A stretch of 64,000 bases of DNA from Mesorhizobium sp. M2E.F.Ca.ET.219.01.1.1 (lineage in GTDB: Bacteria > Pseudomonadota > Alphaproteobacteria > Rhizobiales > Rhizobiaceae): NCBI RefSeq assembly GCF_004016445.2, contig NZ_SADT02000001.1, positions 43,630-107,629 of the forward strand, read 5' to 3'. The translations under genes and the position numbers were made by a program. Each line of letters starts with the position of its first letter. Position 1 is the stretch's first letter. Positions 26,973 through 35,893 of this stretch are shown in pieces. The notes under the pieces are model-generated. The model ran no database searches. It saw only the letters and a program-made list of their open reading frames with translations, and was not told the DNA's origin.

Positions 26973-27479
26973 CTAGGCGTCGCGGTTGGTCAGCGCGATG
27001 TGGCAGCAGCCGGAGCCGTGGCCCGGCGTCCAGGTGACATTGTCGAAACGCACGCCGGTCGCCTCGAACAGGCCACGGTCAAAGGCCCCGGCGATGCGGC
27101 AGAGCATAGCAAGTTTCTTCTCGCCGACGCCGGCCTCGACCCAGGCATCCTTCAGCGGGCAGCGCTTCACCTTGAAGGCGATGTGGTCCGGCCCGCGATC
27201 GACGTCGGTCGGATACATGCGGCCGCCGTCCGGGCTGACGGAGAGGAACGCCTCGCCGATCGCCGGCGCGTCGTTGGGGCCGAAATCGGCAAAAGCAGCC
27301 GCGGCGACTTCCTGGCCGCGCTTTTCGATGGTTCGCACCATCACCGCCTCGGCCTTCTCGGCGCCGAGCTCGGCGGTCAGCTCGTCGAGGAAGAGGCGAT
27401 AGAGGTCGGCGCGGTTGCGGAAGGCGGAATCAAGCTCGCGCGACAGTTTCTCGGCTCTGGCGGCGTGGGGGTCGGTCAT
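26973..27479 (-). CDS. L-2-amino-thiazoline-4-carboxylic acid hydrolase family protein
   Basis: The 168-aa protein matches the ATC_hydrolase family: a helical N-terminus (ELDSAFRNRADLYRLFLDELTAELGAEKAEAVMVRTIEKRG), then the conserved core with FKVKRCPLKDAWVEAGV, MLCRIAGAFDRGLFEA and the C-terminal PGHGSGCCHIALT. The characterised Pseudomonas enzyme opens the ATC ring to N-carbamoyl-L-cysteine. The gene follows the Dpp-type transporter by 64 nt on the same strand, so it may act on a transported compound. Substrate is inferred only from the family. Confidence 0.82.
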   Translation of the reverse strand: MTDPHAARAEKLSRELDSAFRNRADLYRLFLDELTAELGAEKAEAVMVRTIEKRGQEVAAAAFADFGPNDAPAIGEAFLSVSPDGGRMYPTDVDRGPDHIAFKVKRCPLKDAWVEAGVGEKKLAMLCRIAGAFDRGLFEATGVRFDNVTWTPGHGSGCCHIALTNRDA

Positions 27480-27543
27480 GATGCTTCCTGATTTTGTTGT
27501 TTGACCATGATCTTGTCCGCAAATCGGTTGCCTTTTTGCGGGA

Positions 27544-28320
27544 TCATGGCCGGTTCCTGGTCAATCTTGGCGCCGCCGCAACCAGCGCCTTGCCGATCGC
27601 TGATTGCGGGTTGGCGATGACGGCGCGGGCATCGCCGCTTTCGGCGATCCGGCCGGCATCGAGGAGGACGACGCGGTGGGCGACGGCGCGGATGACGCCG
27701 AGGTCATGCGAAATGAACAGGTAAGCGATCCGTTCCTGCCTTTGCAGGTCGATCAGCAGTTCGAGGATCTGACCGCGCACCGAAACATCGAGCGCCGACA
27801 CGGCTTCGTCGAGCACGATCAGCGACGGTTTTGTTGCGATGGCGCGGGCGATCGCCACGCGTTGGCGCTGTCCGCCGGAAATCTCGTGGATGGCGCGCGC
27901 GGCAAGGCCGGCGTTGAGGCCGACGCGCTCCAGCAGCGCCGCGACACGCCGCGGACGCTCGGCGCGCGAGGCGATGCCATGGATGCGCAAGGGATCGTCC
28001 AACACGCGCGCGACCGTGGCGCGCGGATTGAAGGCGGCGAGTGGATCCTGGAACACCATTTGCAGCCGAGCGCGGCGCGCCCGTAAGGCGGCGCCCGTCA
28101 GGGCAAGGAAATCGCTTCCCTCGAAGTCGATGCGGCCGGCATCGGGCTGGATCAGCCGCAGTACCAGCCGCGCGATGGTGGATTTGCCGCTGCCGGACGG
28201 GCCGGCGAGCGCCAGCGTTTCGGCGGGGTTGATTTCGAAGGATAGGTCATCGACCGCCGCGAACGGCTTGCCGCCGCTATCGTAGCGCTTGGCGAGATTG
28301 GAGACGGTAAGCAGGCTCAT
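27544..28320 (-). CDS. Dpp/Opp-type ABC importer ATPase F
   Basis: A 258-aa ATPase with Walker A (GPSGSGKST), Q-loop (MVFQDPLAAFNPR), signature ([14 protein letters not shown]), Walker B (LIVLDEAVSALDVS, with Ala in place of the usual Pro-Thr) and switch His (FISHDLGVIRAVA). It is the F-subunit type of peptide/nickel importers, though shorter than usual because the C-terminal zinc-binding oligopeptide tail is reduced. It overlaps the upstream ATPase gene by 4 nt. Confidence 0.92.
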   Translation of the reverse strand: MSLLTVSNLAKRYDSGGKPFAAVDDLSFEINPAETLALAGPSGSGKSTIARLVLRLIQPDAGRIDFEGSDFLALTGAALRARRARLQMVFQDPLAAFNPRATVARVLDDPLRIHGIASRAERPRRVAALLERVGLNAGLAARAIHEISGGQRQRVAIARAIATKPSLIVLDEAVSALDVSVRGQILELLIDLQRQERIAYLFISHDLGVIRAVAHRVVLLDAGRIAESGDARAVIANPQSAIGKALVAAAPRLTRNRP

Positions 28321-29327
28321 TCTGAAGCGCCTTGGCGGTCTAGCATAGGCTTCGCGTCGAGGCCGAGATGAGCGTCGAGCAGGGAGCGCGTATAGGCATG
28401 GCGCGGCGCCTCGATGATCTGCTGGTTCTCGCCGAGCTCGAGCAATTCGCCGTGGCGGAGCACCGCAATGCGATCTGCAAGCGTGGCGGCAAGCGCGATG
28501 TCATGGCTGATGACGATGAGCGTCATGCCGTCCTCGGCCACCAGCCGGCGGATCAGGGCGACGATCTCGGCCTGAACGATGGTGTCGAGCGCGCTGGTCG
28601 CTTCGTCGGCGATCAGAAGTTTTGGTGCGGCCGCGATGGCTGCCGCGATGGCGACGCGCTGCTTCTGTCCACCGGAGAGTTGGTGCGGGTAGGCATGGAG
28701 GGCCGAGTCCGGGTCGGGTAGGCGGACGCGTTCGAGGAGGGTTTTGGCTCGCGTGTAGGCGTCCTTCCAGCTGACGTCGAGATGGGTCCGAATGACTTCG
28801 GCGATCTGCTTGCCGACCTGCATCACCGGGTCGAGACTGGAGGAGGGGTCCTGGAAGACGAAGCCGATGTCCCGGCCGAGGCGGGGGATGGTATCGCGAG
28901 GACGAGAAGGTTGGCGTTCTACGGCGCCCCCCTCTGTCCTGCCGGACATCTCCCCCAGTTGGGGGGAGATAAGCAGTTCCGCTGTCGGATCTCCCCCTGC
29001 AACGTTGGAGATCGGCGAAGGCGGCGATGAGGGCTCAATCTCCCCCCTTGTGGGGGAGATGTCCGGCAGGACAGAGGGGGGCGCGAAGGAATGAGACGGT
29101 TGCGATTTCGCTATCGACCAATCGATGGTCCCGCCAATCTCGACAGTCTTCGCCAACAACCCCGCAACCGCCAATGCCAACGTGCTCTTGCCCGAACCGC
29201 TTTCGCCGATGAACGCCAAGCGCTCTCCAGCCTCCACATCCAGGCCGACGCCCTTGAGTGCCTGCACCGCGACGCCGTCCCGTCGGTAGGCAACCTTCAG
29301 ATCCCGGATCGAAAGCAGCGCGGTCAC
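28317..29327 (-). CDS. Dpp/Opp-type ABC importer ATPase D with repeat-derived insert
   Basis: A 336-aa ATPase with Walker A (GESGSGKST, residues 41-49), Q-loop Gln159 (FVFQDPSSSLDP), signature LSGGQKQRVAIAAA, Walker B LLIADEATSALD and switch His VISHDIAL. The distance from Walker A to Q-loop is about 112 residues, twice the normal value. The extra piece (about residues 80-136, e.g. SVLPDISPTRGEIEPSSPP) is encoded by a palindromic repeat element at 28923-29085. The frame is kept and all motifs are intact, so the protein may still work with a disordered loop on the helical face. Confidence 0.88.
   Translation of the reverse strand: MTALLSIRDLKVAYRRDGVAVQALKGVGLDVEAGERLAFIGESGSGKSTLALAVAGLLAKTVEIGGTIDWSIAKSQPSHSFAPPSVLPDISPTRGEIEPSSPPSPISNVAGGDPTAELLISPQLGEMSGRTEGGAVERQPSRPRDTIPRLGRDIGFVFQDPSSSLDPVMQVGKQIAEVIRTHLDVSWKDAYTRAKTLLERVRLPDPDSALHAYPHQLSGGQKQRVAIAAAIAAAPKLLIADEATSALDTIVQAEIVALIRRLVAEDGMTLIVISHDIALAATLADRIAVLRHGELLELGENQQIIEAPRHAYTRSLLDAHLGLDAKPMLDRQGASE
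28923..29085. repeat. Palindromic element inserted in frame in a dppD-like gene
   Basis: Two arms of about 47 bp (28923-28970 and 29038-29085), almost perfect reverse complements and each containing its own small hairpin around CTCCCCC, flank a 67-bp centre. The outer arm reads CTGTCCTGCCGGACATCTCC. It lies entirely inside the ATPase gene and is translated. Confidence 0.85.
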
Positions 29328-30154
29328 GACAGGCTCCTGCGCATGGCAGTGCTCTCAACCACACCCTCGCCGGCGAGGTAGACGCCGAGCACCGTCAGCA
29401 CGAGCGCCACGCCTGGAACGATCGACAGGAACGGGGCTGTGCGTAGCACCGTTCGTCCTTCGGCGATCATGCCGCCCCAGGTGACGCGGTTGGGGTCGCC
29501 GAGGCCGAGGAAGGAGAGCGCCGCCTCGGTGAGGATCGCGGCGGCGACGATCACCGAGGATAGCGCCAGCACTGGCGGCAGTGCATTGGGCAGCACCTCG
29601 CGAAAAGCGATCTCCAGCGGATGCATGCCGATGACGCGGGCGCCGGCAACGTAGTCGCGCTCGCGGATCGATAGCACTTCCGCGCGGGCGACGCGCGCCG
29701 GGCCGGTCCAGGCGCTGAGCGCGATGGCCGCAACGACCACGCCGAGAGACGGACCGACGATGCTGACGAAGGCGAGCGCGAGCAGAAAACTCGGCACGGT
29801 CTGGAAGGCGTCGGTGATGCGCATCAGCACTTCATCGACCAAGCCGCCGGCGAAGCCGGCTAAAGTGCCGACCAGCGCGCCGATGAGGAGTGCCGCGGCA
29901 GCCGCCGCCAAGCCGACAGCCAGCGAGGTGCGAGCGCCATGAAAGAGTTCGGCCAGCACGTCGCGGCCGAGCCGGTCGGTGCCGAGCGGCAACGACCAGT
30001 CCTGGAATGGCGGCAGCAGCGCCGGTCCGGCGATCGCCTGCGGGTCGCCCGGGAAGAGCAGTGGCGCCGCCAGCGCCATCGCGGCCAGCAGGGCGAGGAT
30101 AAGCGCGCCGGCGATCGCTTCCGGCGAGCGGAATAAATGAGGGAGCCGCTTCAT
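29324..30154 (-). CDS. Dpp/Opp-type ABC importer permease C
   Basis: The 276-aa permease has the C-subunit layout: short cytoplasmic N-terminus, first membrane segment (IAGALILALLAAMALAAPLLF), then the LGTDRLGRDVLAELFHGARTSL motif typical of DppC/OppC. The EAA-type loop reads REVLPNALPPVLALSSVIVAAAILTEAALSFLGLG. The start at 30154 overlaps the permease B stop by 4 nt (ATGA). Confidence 0.93.
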   Translation of the reverse strand: MKRLPHLFRSPEAIAGALILALLAAMALAAPLLFPGDPQAIAGPALLPPFQDWSLPLGTDRLGRDVLAELFHGARTSLAVGLAAAAAALLIGALVGTLAGFAGGLVDEVLMRITDAFQTVPSFLLALAFVSIVGPSLGVVVAAIALSAWTGPARVARAEVLSIRERDYVAGARVIGMHPLEIAFREVLPNALPPVLALSSVIVAAAILTEAALSFLGLGDPNRVTWGGMIAEGRTVLRTAPFLSIVPGVALVLTVLGVYLAGEGVVESTAMRRSLS

Positions 30155-31137
30155 GCGCTCGCCTCGCCGGCGCCCACGCGCGGATCGAGGAAGGCGTAGG
30201 CGAGGTCGACCGCAAGATTGATGACGATGACGAGGACGGAACTGACCAGGATGATGCCAAGCAGCAGCGGCGTGTCGCGTCCGGCGACGGCTTCCTGCGC
30301 CAGCCGGCCGAGGCCGGGCACGGCAAAGACGCTTTCGATGACGACGCTGCCGCCCAGCATCTGCGCCGACTGCAGGCCAAGCATGGTGACCAGAGGCAAA
30401 AGCGCGTTGCGGGCGACATGGGCCAACACGATGCGCTGGCGGGGTAGGCCCCGCGCTCGGGCGGCGAGCACGAAATCCTGCCGCCAGGCCTCGGCCATGC
30501 CGGCGCGCATCATGCGCAGATAGAGCGCGAGATAGATGAAGCCGAGCGCCGAGACCGGCAATGCGAGATGGACGGCGATGTCGGCGGCGCGGGAAAACCC
30601 GGTTTTGCCGGAGGCGATGGTCTCGATGCCGCCGATCGGCAGCCAACGCAAATCGACGGCAAAGACGACGATGAGCACGAGGCCGAGCCAGAAGCCCGGC
30701 ACGGCATAGAGCGCTAGCGAGCCGATCGACAGGAAGCGGTCGCGGAAGCTGCCGGGCCTTGCGCCGGCATAGATGCCGAGCGCCGAGCCGAGGCCGAAGG
30801 AAAGCGCGGTGGCGCTGCCCATCAGGATCAGCGTGGTCGGCAGGCGTTCAAGGATGATTTCGCGGATCGGCCGCGAGAAGGTGACCGACTGGCCGAGATC
30901 GAGATGCAGCAATGCCCAGAGGTAATTGGCGAGGCGGGTGAGCTCCGACTGGTCGAGGCCCCAGCGATGGCGCAGCAATTCGATCATGCCGGCATCGCCG
31001 CCAGTCGAGACGATATAGGCGTCGACCGCATCGCCGGGCGCGGCCTCGAGAAGGAGGAAGCTGCCGATGACGACGATGAGGAGGACGAAGACGCTGCCGA
31101 CGAGACGGCGGCGGAGGAGGACGAGGGCGCGGGTCAT
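30151..31137 (-). CDS. Dpp/Opp-type ABC importer permease B
   Basis: A 328-aa B-type permease: N-terminal membrane anchor (VLLIVVIGSFLLLEAAPGD), a periplasmic loop with HRWGLDQSELTRLANYLWALLHLDLGQSVTF, and the conserved ARARGLPRQRIVLAHVARNALLPLVTMLGLQSAQMLGGSVVIESVFAVPGLGRL EAA loop. Expected partner of permease C and the D/F ATPases. A 114-bp gap separates it from the binding-protein gene. Confidence 0.93.
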   Translation of the reverse strand: MTRALVLLRRRLVGSVFVLLIVVIGSFLLLEAAPGDAVDAYIVSTGGDAGMIELLRHRWGLDQSELTRLANYLWALLHLDLGQSVTFSRPIREIILERLPTTLILMGSATALSFGLGSALGIYAGARPGSFRDRFLSIGSLALYAVPGFWLGLVLIVVFAVDLRWLPIGGIETIASGKTGFSRAADIAVHLALPVSALGFIYLALYLRMMRAGMAEAWRQDFVLAARARGLPRQRIVLAHVARNALLPLVTMLGLQSAQMLGGSVVIESVFAVPGLGRLAQEAVAGRDTPLLLGIILVSSVLVIVINLAVDLAYAFLDPRVGAGEASA

Positions 31138-31251
31138 GCGCGCCTCGGCGGGTTGGCGGTAGGTTGGCTATAGGAAATGCCGAGCCCAGGACGGAACGCG
31201 ACCTTCGGCCAAATTCCGATTTCTTCGCGAATTCTCATCCGCGCGAATGTG

Positions 31252-32862
31252 TCACGATTCCAAATAAGTGTCCGCCCAGTTCGACACCGCCCAGCGCGGG
31301 TTGTTGGCGATGTTGCCCACCGTGTCGCGCGCGACGCTGATGAAACTCCACTCCGCGACGTTGATCAGCGGCAAATCGGTGGCCACCTTCTTCTGGAACT
31401 CCTTGTAGAGCCCGGTGCGGGCCGATGTGTCGAGCGTCTCCGACGCCTTGACGATCAGCGCATCGAGATCGGCGTTCTTGTAGCCGCCCTGGTTGGAGAA
31501 GGGCACGCCGTCGGGGATGCCGCTCTGCACCAGGATGGTGGTCGAGATCGCCGGGTCGCCGCGGAACACCGGCGGGCCGACGGCGAGGTCGAAGGCATGG
31601 TCGGTGTAGACGGCCTTGATGTGGGCTGCCGAGTCGTTGTTGACGATCTGGGCGTCAATGCCGATCGCCGCCAGCGCCTGGCGCAAATAATCGCCGAACT
31701 GCTTCGTTTCGTTGAAATAAGGTGCCGGCAAAAGCTTCAGCGCAAAGCGCTTGCCGTCGTCGGCGCGCTTGTAGCCGGCTTCGTCCAGCAGCGCATTGGC
31801 CTTGGCGACGTCGAAAGGATAGGTCGGCACCTCGGCGGTGTAGAATTGCGGGTCGTTCTTCGGCACCGGGCCGGTCGCGGTCGCGGCGTAGCCAAGGAAA
31901 ACAGTCTTGACGACGAAATCCTTATCGATGGCATGGGCGATCGCCTGCCGCACTTTCAGATCGGCAAGTTCCTTGCGGCGGTGGTTGATCTCGACGACGA
32001 GCTGATAGGTCAGCCCCTCATAACCCTTGGTGATGACCTTCAGTCCCGGCACCTTGGAGATCCGGTCGAGATCGGCGAGCGGCACGGCGGAGAAGGCGGC
32101 GAGCTGGATCTCTTCCGCCTCCAACGCAGCCGCGGCGGACGTGCGGTCCGGCAGCACCTGGTAGACGATCTCGTCCAGATAAGGCTCGTCCTTGCCCCAG
32201 TAGGCGTCGTTCCTCGTCAGCCGGTAATATTGCCCGGCCTTGTATTCGGCGAATTTGAACGGACCGGTGCCGACCGGCGCGTTGTTGGCAGGATTCTCCT
32301 CGATCTTGCCCACCTCATAAAGGTGCTTCGGCACGACGCTCGACAGCGCCGGCAGCGCGTTGCGGATGAGCTGGAACGGCGTCGGCTTGGCGAATTTGAA
32401 GATCGCAGTCAGCTCGTCCGGCGTGTCGACGGCAGCAAGGTCCTTGAACACGGTGCGGCCGAGATTCTGCAGCGGCTTCCAGATCTGCAGCGCCGAGAAG
32501 GCGACGTCGGCGGAGGTGAAGGGCATGCCGTCATGCCATTTGATGCCGTCGCGCAATTTGAAGGTCACCGACAGGCCGTCGGCAGCACCCTCCCAGGAAA
32601 GCGCGAGCCGCGGCTGAAGCCCGTCTTTGCCGTCGAAAGAGGCTTCGGCCAGCGTCTCGACGATCTTGCTGGAGATGAAGAAGACGCCGTTGGAGGCGAC
32701 GATCGCCGGGTTGAGGTTGCGCGGTTCGGAATCGGCGGCCAGCACCAGGCGGCCACCCTTCTTCGGCGTCTGCGCGAAACCGATGGTCGGCAACGCCGTC
32801 GAAGCCAGCAGCAGCGCCGAGCCGGCCAGCAGGCCGCGGCGTGAAATCGTCAATTCGGGCAT
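31252..32862 (-). CDS. Family-5 (peptide/nickel-type) ABC substrate-binding protein
   Basis: A 536-aa SBP_bac_5 protein with a Tat-like signal (ISRRGLLAGSALLLASTALPTIGFAQ). Family motifs are KGGRLVLAADSEPRNLNPAI near the mature N-terminus, FKLRDGIKWHDGMPFTSADV, NAPVGTGPFKFAEY and VRQAIAHAIDKDFVV. These bind peptides, opines, glycosides or metal chelates, so the ligand is open. First gene of the operon. It is divergent from an M24 peptidase, with two FadR-type operator sites in the shared region. Confidence 0.93.
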   Translation of the reverse strand: MPELTISRRGLLAGSALLLASTALPTIGFAQTPKKGGRLVLAADSEPRNLNPAIVASNGVFFISSKIVETLAEASFDGKDGLQPRLALSWEGAADGLSVTFKLRDGIKWHDGMPFTSADVAFSALQIWKPLQNLGRTVFKDLAAVDTPDELTAIFKFAKPTPFQLIRNALPALSSVVPKHLYEVGKIEENPANNAPVGTGPFKFAEYKAGQYYRLTRNDAYWGKDEPYLDEIVYQVLPDRTSAAAALEAEEIQLAAFSAVPLADLDRISKVPGLKVITKGYEGLTYQLVVEINHRRKELADLKVRQAIAHAIDKDFVVKTVFLGYAATATGPVPKNDPQFYTAEVPTYPFDVAKANALLDEAGYKRADDGKRFALKLLPAPYFNETKQFGDYLRQALAAIGIDAQIVNNDSAAHIKAVYTDHAFDLAVGPPVFRGDPAISTTILVQSGIPDGVPFSNQGGYKNADLDALIVKASETLDTSARTGLYKEFQKKVATDLPLINVAEWSFISVARDTVGNIANNPRWAVSNWADTYLES

Positions 32863-33018
32863 CGTTCAAACTCCCCTCTTCGCACCGTGGCAGGCGCGCC
32901 AATGCGGTGATTATGGCCCTTGGCAAAGGTTTCGCCAGAGACGGATTTGGCGCATCATGGCTTGGCTTTGAAATTTCCGTCCGCTGGACCATCCGGGCAG
33001 AAGGCGTTCCGATCCCCT

Positions 33019-33037
33019 AATCTGGTAGGACCAGATT
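33019..33037. promoter_or_regulatory. FadR-type operator AATCTGGT-AGG-ACCAGATT
   Basis: Perfect 8-bp arms around a 3-bp spacer, TGGT-N3-ACCA core. Shares its arms with the sites at 33094, 38063, 38239, 51521 and 51701. Confidence 0.8.
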
Positions 33038-33093
33038 GTAGTGAAGTGGGATCGGGATTTGGGACATAAACACCTATAGCGCGAAAGTGATCG

Positions 33094-33112
33094 ATTCTGG
33101 CTGGACCAGAGT
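33094..33112. promoter_or_regulatory. FadR-type operator, weaker copy
   Basis: ATTCTGGC-TGG-ACCAGAGT matches 13 of the 16 arm positions of the perfect site 75 bp upstream. Confidence 0.55.
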
Positions 33113-33195
33113 GATCAAAATGATACAGATTTGACTGAAAGCCATAAATCATAATGTTCGGCGCTTCTGCGGCCGATGAAGACAGGGAGAGGCAG

Positions 33196-34389
33196 ATGAA
33201 CATCGCTCCGGGCAAGACCGAGGTCGACAGCATTCCCTTCGACCAGGCGCGGGTGGACCGGCTGATGGAGGAGGCCGGCATCGACGTGCTGTTCGCTACC
33301 TCCAAGCACAACACGCAATATCTTCTCGGCGGCTACAAATTTATCTTCTTCGCGGCGATGGATGCGATCGGCCACAGCCGCTATCTGCCGATCGTCCTTT
33401 ACGAGAAGGGCGGACCGGAGCATGCGGCCTATATCGGCAACAAGATGGAAGGCGGCGAGCACCAGAACCATCCGTTCTGGACGCCGACCCTTCATGCGGC
33501 CTGCTGGGGTACGCTCGATGCCGCCAATCTGGCGGTGGAGCATCTCAAGCAGATCGGCAAGTCAGCGGCGCGCATCGGCATCGAGCCGGGCTTCCTGCCG
33601 TCGGATGCCTATGCGCTGGTCCGCAAGGCGTTGCCGGATGCCAAGCTGATCGACGCGACCGGCATGCTTGAGAGCATGCGCGCCATCAAGACCGAGGCGG
33701 AGCTGGAACAACTGCGCATCGCCTCCGAACTGATCACCGACTCGATGCTGGCGACGATCGCTTGGGCGCGCGAAGGGACAACTAAGACGGACATCATCGA
33801 GCAGCTCAGGCGCGAGGAGACCAATCGCGGCGCGCATTTCGAATATTGCCTGCTGACGCTGGGCTCCAGCCACAACCGCGCTTCGTCCAGCCAGGCGTGG
33901 AAGAAGGGCGAGGTGCTGTCGATCGATTCCGGCGGCAATTATCACGGCTATATCGGCGACCTCTGCCGCATGGGCGTGCTCGGCGAGCCGGATGCCGAGC
34001 TGGAGGATTTGTTAGCGGAAGTCGAAGCTGTGCAGCAGGCGGCTTTTTCCAAGGTCAAGGCGGGCACGCTGGGTGGCGACATGATCGCGCATGCGGAAAG
34101 CGTGCTGAAGGCCTCCAAGGTTTCGGCCTACACGGATTTCTTCGCCCATGGCATGGGGCTGATCACGCATGAGGCGCCGTTCCTGATGACCAACCATCCG
34201 GTCGCTTATGAAGGCACCTATGCGGCGAAGCCGCTGGAAAAGAACATGGTGCTGTCGGTCGAGACGACCATGCTCCACCCGACGCGCGGTTTTATCAAGC
34301 TGGAGGATACAGTCGCGGTGACGGACAGCGGTTGTGTGATGTTCGGTGATCGCGGGCGCGGGTGGAACAGGGGTGGGGTGGCAGCTTAG
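33196..34389 (+). CDS. M24-family metallopeptidase (Xaa-Pro dipeptidase/creatinase-like)
   Basis: The ATG at 33196 follows GGGAGAGGCAG; the frame is open to 33154. An N-terminal creatinase-type domain (about residues 1-150) precedes the pita-bread domain, which holds the five metal ligands: two Asp in SIDSGGNYHGYIGDL, His in FAHGMGLITHE, Glu in SVETTM and Glu in KLEDTV. A proline dipeptidase or a related amidino/amide hydrolase is possible. It is divergent from a peptide-type importer and shares FadR-type sites with the sugar genes. Confidence 0.88.
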   Translation: MNIAPGKTEVDSIPFDQARVDRLMEEAGIDVLFATSKHNTQYLLGGYKFIFFAAMDAIGHSRYLPIVLYEKGGPEHAAYIGNKMEGGEHQNHPFWTPTLHAACWGTLDAANLAVEHLKQIGKSAARIGIEPGFLPSDAYALVRKALPDAKLIDATGMLESMRAIKTEAELEQLRIASELITDSMLATIAWAREGTTKTDIIEQLRREETNRGAHFEYCLLTLGSSHNRASSSQAWKKGEVLSIDSGGNYHGYIGDLCRMGVLGEPDAELEDLLAEVEAVQQAAFSKVKAGTLGGDMIAHAESVLKASKVSAYTDFFAHGMGLITHEAPFLMTNHPVAYEGTYAAKPLEKNMVLSVETTMLHPTRGFIKLEDTVAVTDSGCVMFGDRGRGWNRGGVAA

Positions 34390-34397
34390 CCTCGATG

Positions 34398-34544
34398 GCG
34401 CTCCCCCTCACCCGGATTGCCAGCCGAATTGCGAAAGGCAATTCGGGGCAATCCGACCTCTCCCCGAGGGGAGAGGAGATCGCCGGCGCCCACCTCTTCT
34501 CTCCTCGGGGAGAAGGTGGCCGCGAAGCTGCCGGATGAGGGGGC
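34398..34544. repeat. Palindromic intergenic repeat, family A copy 1
   Basis: Starts CCCCCTCACCCGG and ends CCGGATGAGGGGG (terminal inverted repeat). It contains an inner hairpin around CCGAATTGCG...CAATTCGG and one around CCTCTCCCC/GGGGAGAGG. It lies between the convergent peptidase and cupin genes. A close copy is at 54216-54368. Confidence 0.85.
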
Positions 34545-34558
34545 TGCGACGCTGAAGA

Positions 34559-34975
34559 CTATTTGCCTACCGGCAGCAGCCTGAAATCCGGCAGGTCGCG
34601 CAGCGCCAGTTCCGGGCCGGCCGGCGAATAGACGACGAAGAGCTGCATCGGCTGGTCGCCGGTGTTGAGCGTCGAGTGGAAGCGGCTTTCCGGCACGTAG
34701 ATGGTGCAGCCGGGGCCGACCTTCGCCACAACCGGATTGCCCTTCTCGTCCTCCACCATCTGCTCGCCATGGCCGGAGATGACGAAGATGATCTCCTCGG
34801 CGCCGGGGTGGTTGTGGCGGGTGTGGCCCTGGCCGGGCGGCAGATCGACGACGCCGCCGGAAAAGCGGTCAGCGCCGTTCACTTCCGGCGCGACGGTCAG
34901 CGACAGTCTGCCCCAATCGAAGCCGAAGGCGCTGACATCCTTCGGGTAGACGAACACTTTGCTCTTGTCGGCCAT
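34559..34975 (-). CDS. Cupin-domain protein
   Basis: A 138-aa single cupin with the metal motif GHTRHNHPGAEEIIFVISGHGE (His, His, Glu) and the second motif PESRFHSTLNTGD. Last gene of a minus-strand set with the TIM-barrel and Tm-1-like proteins (66-bp gap). Such cupins often isomerise or bind sugars and small acids. Function is not determinable. Confidence 0.85.
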   Translation of the reverse strand: MADKSKVFVYPKDVSAFGFDWGRLSLTVAPEVNGADRFSGGVVDLPPGQGHTRHNHPGAEEIIFVISGHGEQMVEDEKGNPVVAKVGPGCTIYVPESRFHSTLNTGDQPMQLFVVYSPAGPELALRDLPDFRLLPVGK

Positions 34976-35040
34976 TGCCTCATCCCTTCGTTTTCACTTT
35001 CATCGGGGGCATCGGATTTTCCCAGAACCGGCTTCCACTT

Positions 35041-35883
35041 TTAGGTCCGATGCCCTGGCGCGACCGCCTTGAAATCCGCCGTCTGCCTGGCGATCGCGGC
35101 TTCGGCTGGCAGCCGTTCCATCGAGCTTGCGCCATAGAAACCGTGCAGACCCTCGCAGCGCTCAAGGATGTAGCGCGCGTCGTCGGGCATCGAGATCGGC
35201 CCGCCATGGCACAGCAGGATGACGTCCTCGCGCACCGAACGCGCCGCATCGGCGATGGCTTCGATCTCCTTCACGCAGGCGTCGAGCGTCTTCGCCGAGG
35301 TGGCGCCGATCGAGCCGCCGGTGGTGACGCCCATATGGGCGACGACGATATCGGCGCCGGCCCTGGTCATGGCGCGCGCCTCGTCCGGATTGAAGACGTA
35401 GGGCGTGGTGAGCAGATCAAGCTTGTGCGCCTCGGCGATCATGTCGACCTCGAGCCCAAAACCCATGCCGGTCTCCTCGAAGCTTTGGCGCATGGTGCCG
35501 TCGAACAGGCCGACCGTCGGAAAGTTCTGCACGCCGGAAAAGCCCATCGTCTTCAGTTCGGAAAGCAGCAGCGGCATGATGACGAAGGGGTCGGTGCCGT
35601 TGACGCCGGCCAGCACCGGCGTCTTCTTCACCACCGGCAGCACCTCATAGGCCATTTCCTTGACGATCTCGTTGGCGTTGCCGTAGGCAAGCAGGCCGGC
35701 AGCCGAGCCGCGCCCGGCCATGCGGTAGCGGCCGGAATTGTAGATGATGATCAGGTCGATGCCGCCGGCTTCCTCGGCCTTGGCCGACAGGCCGGTGCCG
35801 GCGCCGCCGCCGACGATCGGCACGCCGTCGGCGATCATCTTGCGGAATTTTTCGAGGATCTTTTTGCGCGGAATGGCGGCCAT
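35041..35883 (-). CDS. PEP-hydrolase-family TIM-barrel protein (Tm-1 C-terminal-like)
   Basis: The 280-aa protein belongs to the TIM-barrel signal-transduction / phosphoenolpyruvate-hydrolase family: [80 protein letters not shown] and [16 protein letters not shown]. In plants the same domain is the C-terminal half of Tm-1. It starts 10 bp after the Tm-1 N-terminal-like gene, so the two are co-expressed. The biochemical role is unknown. Confidence 0.9.
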   Translation of the reverse strand: MAAIPRKKILEKFRKMIADGVPIVGGGAGTGLSAKAEEAGGIDLIIIYNSGRYRMAGRGSAAGLLAYGNANEIVKEMAYEVLPVVKKTPVLAGVNGTDPFVIMPLLLSELKTMGFSGVQNFPTVGLFDGTMRQSFEETGMGFGLEVDMIAEAHKLDLLTTPYVFNPDEARAMTRAGADIVVAHMGVTTGGSIGATSAKTLDACVKEIEAIADAARSVREDVILLCHGGPISMPDDARYILERCEGLHGFYGASSMERLPAEAAIARQTADFKAVAPGHRT

Positions 35884-35893
35884 GCCTTTTGTC

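Larger units (their letters stand above)
32863..33195. promoter_or_regulatory. Divergent control region, dpp-type operon / M24 peptidase
   Basis: 333 bp without a gene. It carries two FadR-type sites (33019-33037 and 33094-33112) and must hold promoters for both directions. The sites are nearer the peptidase gene. Confidence 0.6.

Noticed and set aside
31177..32844. 555-codon plus-strand frame opposite the family-5 binding protein
   Set aside because: The minus-strand product has a signal peptide and SBP motifs; the plus frame is the usual GC-driven antisense frame.
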